DNA of 64,000 nucleotides from Apostichopus japonicus. Its lineage: Eukaryota; Echinodermata; Holothuroidea; Aspidochirotida; Stichopodidae. The stretch is taken from assembly GCF_037975245.1 (NCBI RefSeq), contig NC_092576.1:758501-822500 (forward strand), read 5' to 3'. A program made the position numbers and the translations under genes. Of the stretch, positions 23,199-33,269 are shown one piece after another. The notes under the pieces were generated by a model. The model worked only from the letters and a program-made list of their open reading frames with translations. It was not told the DNA's origin and ran no database searches. Position 1 is the stretch's first letter, and each line of letters begins with the position of its first letter.

Positions 23199-23453
23199 TT
23201 ACTCAAGTCTAAGGACAAGGTCTATACTGTACATATCGCGCGATATGCACACAGTAGCCTGCAGTAGTAGGCCTAGTAGAAAGTTGAGTCTCGTGTATCC
23301 GACATGCTCAGTGATTAACCTCCGCCATGTATCACGATCTTGCGCAAGGTTTATTGCTTCTTCGAAATTGTTAATATTAACGTCCTTAAATTGCGACTTT
23401 ATTTTTCCAAGCAAAGTAGTCACGGGCCTTCCTACTGGTTTAGTACAGTACAA
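23199..23453 (-). pseudogene. LINE reverse-transcriptase C-terminus relic
   Basis: The minus-strand frame reads KPVGRPVTTLLGKI, then INNFEEAINLAQDRDTWRRL. 'GRP-T' followed by 'A-DR--WR-L' is a typical C-terminal ending of non-LTR reverse transcriptase ORFs. The rest of the element is absent. The adjacent open frame at 22925-23218 is not recognised. Confidence 0.7.
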
Positions 23454-23465
23454 TATATAGTCAGT

Positions 23466-23936
23466 ATTGCGAAGTTCGCCATACTGCGAAGTTCGGGCAC
23501 CCTAAGAAATACACGATTTTCACCATGAAAACCTACAGGAAGAGCCAAATTTCACCAAAAAGTACGAAGCTACAGTTATTTTCTCTCCAAAATGACCCGT
23601 GTGCAAGAAATTACTTACATATTTGTCAATAAAATGACGAAGATCTATGAAGTCTGTTATAATTACTGAAAGAGCAACAGCGCCACCAATTTTTACCAGC
23701 GCCACACTGTAGGTTGCGTGGCCGAAATTCGCAATACTCTAGCAAGAAATACCAGTTCCACAATCACGAAGAATCTTCTTGGAAAACAACGTGAAAACAG
23801 TTTGCAGGAAAGAAAGTTTGGCCGTGTATCGTACTATAACAAAATTCTCCCACCATATGAAGTATATTTTCAAATGATTTATACCAGAAGATTTAGTTTT
23901 GGGGTGTTTTAAGTCTTAAGTGGGCGAACTTCGAAG
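23466..23936. mobile_element. Probable MITE with GAAGTTCG termini
   Basis: Left end ACTGCGAAGTTCGGGCACCC and right end (complement) GACTTCGAAGTTCGCCCACT are imperfect inverted repeats about 470 bp apart. GCGAAGTTCG is doubled at the left end (23468 and 23486). No coding content and no clear target duplication, so the class is unassigned. Confidence 0.55.
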
Positions 23937-24597
23937 TCACCATCCTACTATTTTACGTTTAGTTGGTCGAAGTTAAGTTAACGTTGCTGTCGACAAAATG
24001 AATATGCATAATGACCGACCGTACCGCAGACGGCGTGCCGGGTACGTTTATTTATTATTTTTTAATTTTGTCTGGTCTTCTAAAGCGGAGAAAAACGAAA
24101 CCAAAAAAAAAAAAAACCCACAATTTCTAAATAAATTTTTTTTAATTAATTACACCTGTCCTGTTTCACCCACGAAACACGAACCAAATAGATTCGTTTC
24201 GTGTTAAATGTATTACAGTTCACATTTACAAGGAACATTACTCGGGACTCTATCAATTTCGGCGGTAAAACATACACTTTCAAAGATAGTTACAGTATAT
24301 AGATATCGGAATACATCAGTGGCGTGTTGTCGGTATCATCTTTCTTCGGAAATTTGCTTGTATTTTGCTCAGTTTAGTGAACACCTCCTGTCGCGTTCAC
24401 TCTAGTATCAAGGTTTATTGTTTCTGTCAACGGATCTAGTGTTTAAGCAGTTTGGATTCATTATTTCCAGTGATTTAGTTGAGTGCATTTTTCGAATATC
24501 AACTTTTCGGTCATGTTGTAGTAGCCTATACTATAGCCTACCACTTGCATTATACCACTTGCATTGTACGTGGTTCAGTACGTTAGTCGTTTACCAG

Positions 24598-26539
24598 CAA
24601 GAGAAGAAGTGCAAATATGTTGGAAGCTTGCTGGGGACCGAAGAAGATGAGCTCAGGAGAGAGTTACAACGGTATCAACGTATGCCCCAACCAAAATTAC
24701 CATGTAAGTAATGTTTTTGCAAGCTGTCATAATGTTTTAATTTTTTTCTTTATTTTAATTAGCCTAGGCTAGGCCTACTTTGTTTTTTTTTTACTTATCC
24801 TGAAAAACTAAAAGACGTGCAATGTAAGATTAGAAGCTACATCATTCATTGGAAGGATCATGCATCACGGAAGGTCAAATTGATAATATATTGTTTCTGA
24901 AATTGTTTGGTCCAAATATGAACTGCAATTGCTCCATTGATATTGTGATGCATTAAGATAAACCTTCAATTTTGTTGTTCTGGTTACACGCATCATTTCA
25001 GCTGTGTCACCTCTTCTGTCTTAATATTGTTTTCTTTGATATATGGACATATTTTGACAGAATAAAGCTAGTTTTAACAAACATTTTCAATTTATGTCAA
25101 GAAGATTTCACAGAACCTTTGCTCTTTCCTTACAGCAGTCACTTGTGAGGAACTGCATTTCTTGAAATGCTTGACAGGTGCATTGGAATGCCAACAAGCC
25201 TTCTTTGGCAACAAGAAACAGGTTAGATTTTTGTAGTATTTTTTTAGAGGCATTTTTTAAAGGAGGATAGGTAGGTAGTTGAGAGATACACAACTTTCTG
25301 TACAGTTTCCCTTCAAATCAGCTATAAATATGCATCCTGCAAAGATTTCCCAAAAAACTGCCTCATCAGTAGCAATTTCAACCAGAAATTTCTTTAATCA
25401 GCAGAAAGAAACGGTTTGTGTTTGAAAGTCAACGTCCCAGTTTGAAGGAAATTCAAATATAAACCACTGTACAGAGAGTAATGTAAAATGTCATTATTGT
25501 TCATCTTTAAACTTAAAGTAGTAGAGGTGTTCGGGAAGTGATGTTGATATACCATGTAAATTGTACCATCTTTGCTTTGTTTCTTTTTTTGCTTTTGTTT
25601 TTATATGCTGCAAGGGCTTGAATCAGAACAATTGATAGAACTCTTTGAATAATACTCCCTCATTTTAAGGGAAGAATGACACTCCACAGCCATGCATCCA
25701 TCATCTTTCCTCTAGGCCTGAGGTTGCTAATAACTATAATAAAAGTTTTTCATACTTTTTCTTACAGACAAGTTTTTCAGACCCAGAATTTTCATTTTTG
25801 GATGGCATTGCATTTGCACCATCAGAGACATCGGTTGATGAAGACAGTTTTGTCCAAGAATGCGAGAGTAGTGAAACTTGAGGTATGTCATATATAGTCA
25901 TCCAATTATGCTGGCATTTTTGCCATTTGAAAAGGATTGTCCAGCCAAAAGTTATATCAAAGAGTACTATAATCTGAACATTCTGGTAAAACTTACATTC
26001 AAATCTAATGCTTCGTTCTCGAATATTGACATTTGAAGTTTTCAAATTTTGTACCAAGAATAGGCTTGAAGCATACAGGTGTGATATCATAGCCTAGGTG
26101 CACACTCAGGAATAAGTTTTTTGTTTACTTCACAAACAAATTTCTATGCCAAAATTTGAATCATTCATAATGTAAATGCATCACATGTATGAATTGGTAT
26201 TTAATTCCCATCTCCATTGGGCAAACAATCAGGTTTGCTTCGATTTCAATTTGGTAGGCCCAATTCGACCAGGGTAGGATACATGACTAAGCTTCAGCTG
26301 AACTTACTCGTTTTAATATCCAAAGTACATACACAGGAAAAAATATCCTAGCAGTAAACCAAATTCCGTTGTGTCCCAACTCCAAATCCATGTTTCTCGT
26401 TCAATCCTGGGCGAAATACTACTGTGACTCTGTGTTATTCCATAGAGTTAGGCCTAGTTAGGCCAGTAACATCCACTACATACACAATCAGAAAAGACAT
26501 GCAGTCACTAACAAAATATAAAAACGTCCGATCACTATA

Positions 26540-26598
<59 letters not shown>

Positions 26599-26993
26599 TA
26601 TTAGACAAAACCAGAGAACTACGATATGATTCATAATTGACAAATAGGGAGTAATGTTTTAGAAAATACTATTTCCTAAAACACTACTTATTTGTCAGTT
26701 ATGAGTCATATCTTATTTCTCTGGTTTTCTCTAATAATATTTTTCTTTGGAGTAAAGGTGAATTTTCTCTATAATAAATATCTATGGCCTATATATATGT
26801 TTGTTTCTGTTCTTTTCAGATTTCTGTCATGGAATTGCCCCACGCCTTGATGCCTACAACAGTAGAATACCGGCTGTGAACAGCATGATTCATACTGTAG
26901 GGTCTGCAAGCAGCATGGGGTCACGTTTGTCAAGTGGTGTAGCGGGCGCATTTTCAGTGCAGACGGTACAATGCACCGAGAAATGTTTGCCAT
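24598..26993 (+). CDS. Uncharacterised gene, four internal exons visible
   Basis: Exons 24598-24703, 25136-25221, 25768-25882 and 26820-26993 have good AG/GT borders and consecutive phases (0-1, 1-0, 0-1, 1-1). They read KYVGSLLGTEEDELRRELQR, then SVTCEELHFLKCLTGALECQ, then TSFSDPEFSFLDGIAFAPSE, then FCHGIAPRLDAYNSRIP with a Ser/Gly-rich stretch. Exon 3 has an in-frame TGA at 25879-25881, one base before its donor GTATGT. A weaker donor (GTAGTG) at 25868 would skip it and keep the phase. The second acceptor is an in-phase double site (CAGCAG). The start exon is not settled: ATG at 23998 and at 24011 both precede a GTACGT donor but in the wrong phase. I do not recognise the protein. Confidence 0.45.
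26541..26593. repeat. (TA)n microsatellite
   Basis: Uninterrupted TA run in the intron before the fourth exon, directly abutting the hairpin at 26594. Confidence 0.95.
26594..26741. repeat. 148-bp near-perfect hairpin (short MITE or hairpin RNA)
   Basis: Arms 26594-26662 and 26676-26741 pair over their whole length with few mismatches around a 13-base loop. The outer ends are AATATTATTAG and CTAATAATATT. It lies in an intron of the uncharacterised gene. Confidence 0.85.
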
Positions 26994-28221
26994 GTATGTA
27001 CAAACTTTACAAAAAGTGTCAACTCTGATAATTGAGAAATACTGTAGCTTATAAACATAATATCTGACATATACTGCATGTGGGGCTTGGGGAAATGTAT
27101 GATCCCTATTGTTTTGGGTCATATGAATATTTACAAAATATGCCTTAATCTTGATATGCCAATATCTTTGCAAGTGTAAATGTAGAGTTTAATTAATACG
27201 AACTTTGTTTGTATGTGAGTTATGTGAAGTAGATATTCCCTATTTGCCCTGGGAGAAGTTCACAGAAATTGATGAGTTGCATGTGCTGTAAAAATCTTGA
27301 AAAGCTAGTGTTTGGCTTATAGGTACCTGCTAGAAAGTTTTCTACTCTGTTCTTAATTTGCTATTCGGCTCCACAAATTACCAAGCCTATAGGAATAGAA
27401 GTCAGCAATGGACCAAGTTAGTAATTTGTTTTATGTTTTACACCAAATTTAATGCTTTTAGAATGTTCACATATTTTTGATGAAGCTTAACTATATTAAT
27501 GTTGCTCATGTTTTCTTTTTGCCTTAATTTTATGACAAATATATATTCTATATATGTGCCTTATAGCATACAGAGTGGCCATTCTGTGATGCAACATTCT
27601 GTAAGCTTCCAATCCATTCTTTAATTGGATAAACATTGCCAAATTTTATGACTTGATCAGTGTTTTGAGTATCCAGATCTTATCTTTCAACATGATTCAT
27701 TCATTACTACCTTTACAACAGTATACTTGTATACTATACTATAATACTATAACACTACACATCTATAGTGAGGAAAATGTAGTCACAATTAAGGGTGCCT
27801 CATGGGCATATGTAACGTTTTGATATACCATTTTTATTACACTTGTATAATTGCATTTAAGGTGCTTTCTTTCTTAGCTCATCTGCATTATATTTTTTAT
27901 CAGCTGTATACCAGTTCATAATTATATCTACCGTTCATTATCTACATGTGACCAACTCCTTATTTTTCAGTTTTGCATATACTTTTTTTTAGCTTGCCGG
28001 GATAACTCTACTTTGCCTTTCTCACTACACTTGGTAGTATATGTTTTCAACATAAATAAAACTTTGATTTTCCATGTTCGGTGCTTTCAGTCCAGATTTT
28101 GCATTTCATAATTTGTTTCTTAAGAAGTCTAAATCTTCACATTTCTTGTAAGTAGTCTATTCTTAACCAGTATTTTATTTAATGTTACCTTATTTCTATA
28201 GCATTGCCTCATTTGCAAATA
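26994..28221. other. Downstream part of the uncharacterised gene, unresolved
   Basis: One possible terminal exon begins after the pyrimidine-rich acceptor near 27993. In phase with the exon ending at 26993 it reads SCRDNSTLPFSLHLVVYVFN and stops near 28108, with AATAAA inside at about 28054. This is weak. Nothing else recognised. Confidence 0.25.
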
Positions 28222-28665
28222 CTTTCATGCATGTATTTTCATGGAATACATGCATGTATATTTCCTTTGCATTAGTGCATGCAATGGATTTAAAAACATG
28301 CTCCAAGCATGAATTGTTTCAAATCCGACGCAAAAAACATGCTTTAAGCATGTACATGTATGAAACATTTCAAATACATGCTTCACGCATGCCATAGTGC
28401 ATGTGAGGGCATTTTCATACGTGTATTGTTTCAAACCCCGCGCAAAAAACATGCTTTAAGCATGTACATGTATAAAACATTGAGTAATACCTGCTTTAAG
28501 CATGTATTTGCTGGAGCATGTAATGTACCTCATTTACATGCATGTAATTTTTTCAAATACATGCTTCACGCATGCCATAGTGCATGTAAGGAGGGCATTT
28601 TCATACATGTATTGTTTCAATCCCCGCGCAAAAAACATGCTCAAGAAATACGCATGCATGTAAAG
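28222..28665. repeat. ACATGCATGT-type array with ~115-160 bp units
   Basis: Units containing GCGCAAAAAACATGCTTTAA and TTCACGCATGCCATAGTGCA recur at about 28325, 28440 and 28625. The array is rich in short palindromes and creates phantom frames on both strands. Same word family as 19215-19615. Confidence 0.85.
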
Positions 28666-29117
28666 GGTACTAGAAATTTGTGTAAGGGTCCTCATTTCAC
28701 ACTACAACTTCCAGTCGAATCTGCAACCCTCATGTCTTGAGTTCAATCTCCACAAAATATGGTCATAGTGGTCAATGTAATCGTAGTAATGAGTGTGCAT
28801 TGTAGTAGGCGGACACTAATTTCTAGGGAACACTTGCCCCTCCACTCAGAAACTAGTTTTTAACTAAGAACTGGGCTATAATCAGGACCATCCTTGTCTG
28901 CAAAATATAGCTTGCCCATAGTTGTTCCCTGAATTGTCCGCTGCTAGTAGCCTAGTACTATATTGTGTACAGCATATGCTGCAAGCAGGTCACGTGCTCC
29001 AAACCTAGATATAGACTACCTAGATGACACTATAGTGCTTCTTGTCCATTTATTACATAGTTAAAAATCATTGCAGGTTGTTATGAAACTTTATCAACAG
29101 TTTTTCCTTAAAAATTG
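28666..29117. other. Spacer, nothing recognised
   Basis: No supported gene or repeat. Confidence 0.4.
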
Positions 29118-29222
29118 AGTTTCTTCCATTTTGTCCGGAAGAAACTGGAAGAAACCTATTTCTTCCGAGTGGAATAAACCGCGGTTTATTCCGCGGTTTT
29201 TTCCACCCCCGGAAGAAACCTG
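29118..29222. repeat. GGAAGAAA palindromic array, second locus
   Basis: TTTCTTCCA, CCGGAAGAAACTGG and GGAAGAAACC as at 18596-18760, around the central palindrome AACCGCGGTT / TTCCGCGG. Confidence 0.75.
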
Positions 29223-30065
29223 CGAACCCTGTTCTACCCTGTATCCCCCATAACTGAAGATTTTACCTATATTTGCAAAGGAATTCAAAGACATGTTAAC
29301 AGTTTCTCATGTGGGATATTTTGTCCCCCACATTTGGCCGACGCCCCAGATGGAAATGCGCCCTAGATCTATGCTAGGGGTCAGCCCAGAGCATGTTTCG
29401 TTTTACTGATAAAATCATTGTCTTAATGTGCATTATTTTTGCCTACTAAAGTAAATGGGGATATTCAGCTGCGTACCACTTTTTAGCTATATAATATTTT
29501 AATAAGTCAAGTCTTCACACTGCAAAGGGAAGTACAGAAACCCTGACTAATACTAAAAGGATAATTTGAAACACGTTTTTTATGTATTAGTTTGAACATA
29601 ACAGTAGGTGGTATTTTGAGTGTGTTATAACATGGAAAATATTGGATATTCAGTTTGCTATGTTTTGAAGAATTTGTTTGATGAAGGTTCGAGCCGGCAA
29701 GTTCAAATGGCGAAACGGTTTCAGTCCAGGAAACTGGGCATGTATGTAGCATTTAACCCAACTGGGAGTTGGCAGTGTGCTATGGGCCACAGTAATTTTA
29801 CTGCAAAAGTTTGAATAAAAGTTCAGATAATGACTTGGGAACTACGTTTGCAATTTAACCCACACTGTGAGTTCTGGTTGAAATAAGTTGTTTGTTGAAA
29901 GTGCACAGAACACAGTTGTAACACTATTTGTCTGAAGTACTGTTGAAAATGTGGTCATGTGACAAAGGTCAAGTCAGGATCTTGGTCATTCGTCTGGCTT
30001 AAGAAGCAATTGAACAACCTGAAGTTGCACAATAGATTGTCAGGTACCCAGATGTCAAACTGTAC
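29223..30065. other. Spacer, no supported gene
   Basis: Contains an open frame at 29620-29814 discussed under rejected items. Nothing else recognised. Confidence 0.4.
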
Positions 30066-30069
30066 GTAC

Positions 30070-30187
30070 TGTACAGTAGGCCCATTATTTATTGTACAGT
30101 AGGCCCATTAGTTACTGTACAGTAGACCCATTAGTTACTGTACAGTAGACCCATTAGTTACTGTACAGTAGGCCCATTAGTTACTGT
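30070..30187 (+). repeat. 23-bp tandem repeat with TACTGTACAGTA palindrome
   Basis: Five units of a 23-bp repeat, each combining the palindrome TACTGTACAGTA with GACCCATTAGT or GGCCCATTAGT. The unit start (CAGTAG) recurs at 30074, 30097 and 30120. Confidence 0.9.
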
Positions 30188-30189
30188 GT

Positions 30190-31290
30190 CAACTCTGTTG
30201 TACTTCTCCCATCTACCTACCGCAGTCTGCTGGAATTGGTAACATGTACGTTCTAGTGCGATTTTAGCTGTCGACCCAACTTTCTGAGCTTGGGTCTATT
30301 TCCACTTAATATAATCTACTGTACAAGTTACAGCCGAAACAGCCATTTATACGACCTACTGTATGACTGCAGAGCAAATTTTAATGGTCATTCTGGAGTC
30401 TACCAAACTTCTGTTCAGACTGTAATTAACATCGGCTTTTTGAGGTAATCTGAAGCACAATTATAGTTATGTGGAACTTACAATATTTACATCAAATTCA
30501 GAAGATATCCCCAAATAGCTCAAATAATATTTTGGTTTTTCTGCAAAAGCTGACCAGTGTTCTATGCACTACACAGCTTACCAACAGTGGACATATGTAC
30601 TGGTCAAAGTTTTTACCAACTTTTGTTTTCTGGGAACCTTATGTGCTGTTCACACTGTCACCACACACTAAGACCTGGTCAAGAAAACCAGAAAAAAAAT
30701 CCTTTACTTACAAGTTTTTGTACTAGCGTTGTGCATGATACCAATAGTCAAGTGAATCCCGATATCCTGATCCCGATATTGACTAGTTCCGATCACAGTG
30801 CAATGTGTATACACTACCGAGAGTGGAAATACAACCAGTTATTTCATTCGTTTCGGTATCATTTCCTGGAATCCTGGACATAATAAAAATATCTACGTGT
30901 TACTACTTGAAATAGAGAAAAGAAAAACATGTTTATTTCTGACCAGTGTCTGTGTTCGTAGTTTGAATAACATACTGATCAATTTACGTACCAGTTGGCC
31001 TAGACCTATAAAATTGACCTATGAAGTTTCCCATACATCTCACATGTATTTCAACTCATTTGGATATAATAATTATAACAATTAAATCAATTTTGAAGTA
31101 AAACCGCAGGAGTGTATACAGCTTAAATCCATCTTCGCCCGGGACTATGTTATTATAGCCTGGGGTCCAGTACTGGTACACACAGTGCAGTACCGTACTT
31201 GAGAATTGATACTGTAATGGAATGGATTTGTTTACTATTGCGGGGGGGGGGGGGGGGTTCCACGATGTCATTTATAGAACTTATCTTGTT
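30190..31290. other. Spacer, nothing recognised; poly-G at 31240-31257
   Basis: No supported gene. A poly-G tract precedes the RT relic. Confidence 0.4.
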
Positions 31291-31294
31291 CCTT

Positions 31295-31630
31295 CCATTA
31301 GTACGCTGATGACACTGAATTGTCTCATTGTGGCTTGCCTAGGAAATTTTAGTGTACTAAGTTGTCTATTAAAAAATGTATAGGTGATATCTTGTGTTGG
31401 ATGAATAGTAATAAGCTCATGCTTTTAACGCTGACTTACAGTAGCCAGAGGTATTGACTGTTGGCACTGCCTCTCTCGTAAAACAAGTGGACTGTGATAC
31501 TATCAATATTCTGAATTCTAATATCTCATTTCAGAAATCTGTTAAGTATCTTGGTGTGAGGATCGATCAGACATTATCTATGTCTGATCACATCAGTGAT
31601 GTATGTCGCTCCTCCTCTTTGGTTTCGATG
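31295..31630 (+). pseudogene. LINE reverse-transcriptase relic with YADD box
   Basis: TACGCTGATGAC at 31300 encodes YADD, the catalytic motif of reverse transcriptases, followed by TEL. After frame changes, the open frame from 31454 reads KSVKYLGVRIDQTLSMSDHI, the conserved 'YLG-.-D--L-W--HI' motif downstream of the catalytic domain in jockey/CR1-like LINEs. The ORF is broken by stops and frameshifts. Confidence 0.8.
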
Positions 31631-31639
31631 ATAAACGTA

Positions 31640-31772
31640 ACCAATGCATTCATGATGGCGTATGTGTATGTGTGCATCCGTGTGTGGGAGACGACCAACT
31701 TGTAAACATGATATCTCAAGAAGAGAAGGTCAGACTATTATATTTATTGTGTAGAAGTACCACATTAAAGCA
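31640..31772 (+). repeat. Fragment of the CACGATATCTCAAGAAG-type GGTCA repeat
   Basis: Shares TTCGATGATAA, AACTTGTAAACA, GATATCTCAAGAAG and GTGTAGAAGTACCACATT with 45740-45905 and 49785-49930. Truncated before its GGTCA part. Confidence 0.7.
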
Positions 31773-32215
31773 GCATTTTGCGTTGGGTCGCTTTTTTCCA
31801 CCTTTTTAACATGTGCATCGATTTTTTTACATGTATCAATCATAAAACAGCAAACTAAGATACCATCCAAGTTTCACCCTGTCAAGAGCGTTAATTAGCG
31901 AGTAATTAACGATTTATATCGATAACGAGTAAAAGTATCCTCGACAAAGTTTTCATATCTCCAAATCCACTAGTTTGAATTCCACCAATCAGTGAATAGT
32001 ATGTTTATTCATGAGCATTTTGCGTTTGGTCGCCGTTTTCTACTTTTTTGACATGTCCATCAAGTTTTTTACATACATCAAATCACAAAATAGCAAATTA
32101 AGATATTAGCCAAGTTTTTCCCTGCCAAAAACGTTAATTAGCGAGTATTCCACATACAAAATTAAATCGCATTCAGTTCCCAAACCCACTAGTTTGAATT
32201 CAACCAATCAGAGAT
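31773..32215 (+). repeat. ~250-bp tandem duplication
   Basis: Two units beginning AGCATTTTGCGTT.GGTCG at about 31773 and 32023 and sharing AGCGAGTA, CCACTAGTTTGAATTC and ACCAATCAG. Diverged by small indels. Confidence 0.85.
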
Positions 32216-32475
32216 GCAGGTTTAGTTATGAGCCGTTGCTAAAAATAGATTCAAGACTTTGCGTTGGTACAACTCCCTGGTACAACTGCCATATAGACTG
32301 TACACAAATCAAGCGTGGTGTTATATTACGTATCTGTCAATGACGTTCGTAGTGTTTAAATATTCATATTATGGGCGAGGTTTATTGGGTTCCCAACGGA
32401 AAATATCTTGGAGAACAACACAGTTGAAAGTTGCAATTTTTGGTTCCTTGCTTTTTGCAAAGCAAGGAACCTATG

Positions 32476-33070
32476 TATGGAACGCCGAAAGGGAAATGTA
32501 TTATGCTTTTTACTTCTATGCTGTCTGTTATCATGTTGTTGTATCTTTTGATGTTGTTGTCTCATTTAATGCTGTTGTCTCCTGCAATGTTTTTGTCTCC
32601 TTTGGTGTTGTTGTCTCCTTTGATGCTGTTGTCTCCTTTGATGTTGTTGTCTACTTTGATGCCGGCGGCGCTGTTCACTTTTATGACGTCAAAATACGTA
32701 TACAAATTCAAAGAATTTAGTGCTTCAGAACTAGCCAAAATGTCCGAGAGAGACCGACTAGCCCATCTTGTAGGGCTAGTTCTGCAGCACTAAATGCTTT
32801 GAATTTGTATACGTATTTTGACGTCATAAAAGTGAACAGCGCCGCCGGCATCAAAGGAGACAACAACATCAAAGGAGACAACAGCATCAAAGTAGATAAC
32901 AACGTTGAAGGAGACAACAGCATTAAAGGAGTCAACAACACCAAAGGAGACAACAACATTGCAGGAGACAACAGCATTAAATGAGACAACAACATCGAAG
33001 GAGACAACAACATGATAACAGACAGCATAGAAGTAAACAACATAATACATTGCCCTTTCGGCGTTCAATA
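32476..33070. mobile_element. 595-bp palindromic foldback element
   Basis: Almost the whole element is one inverted repeat: arms about 32476-32736 and 32771-33070 around a ~34-base centre. Termini are TATGGAACGCCGAAAGGG and (complement) TATTGAACGCCGAAAGGG. CCTATG flanks both sides (32470-32475 and 33071-33076), a 6-bp target duplication. The middle of each arm is an 18-bp minisatellite (core TTTGATGTTGTTGTCTCC), so hexapeptide phantom repeats appear in several frames. The right arm has about two more units than the left. Each inner arm carries TGACGTCA (32684-32691 and 32819-32826). Confidence 0.9.
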
Positions 33071-33090
33071 CCTATGCGTTCAACTTGGCG

Positions 33091-33160
33091 TGTGTGTGTA
33101 TGTGTGTGTGTGAGCGTGTGTGCGTGTGTGTGTGTGTGTGTGTGTCTGTGTGTGTGTGCA
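33091..33160 (+). repeat. TG-rich microsatellite
   Basis: Imperfect (TG)n with scattered GC and CT interruptions, in the same place as in the 6906-9862 element. Confidence 0.9.
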
Positions 33161-33269
33161 TCTGTGACGCTTGCTTGGGTACGCTCTATCTCAATAAGGG
33201 AAAGTTGGATTGAGGCCAAACTTGGACTATAGATCCGCCATATGGAGAAGGTGTGCCCTATTGTTTTTG

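Noticed and set aside
23998-24041. Start exon MNMHNDRPYRRRRAG for the gene at 24598
   Set aside because: It has a good GTACGT donor but ends in phase 2, while the next exon must be entered in phase 0. The alternative ATG at 24011 gives phase 1. It could belong to another transcript.
29620-29814. 64-codon frame MCYNMENIGYSVCY...
   Set aside because: The composition is plausible and a donor-like GTATGT lies inside, but there is no matching exon or recognisable domain, and the opposite strand is open too.
32259-32793. 153- and 120-codon frames with FDVVVS and LMLLSP repeats
   Set aside because: Products of the 18-bp minisatellite in the palindromic element; also present in mirror image on the other strand.
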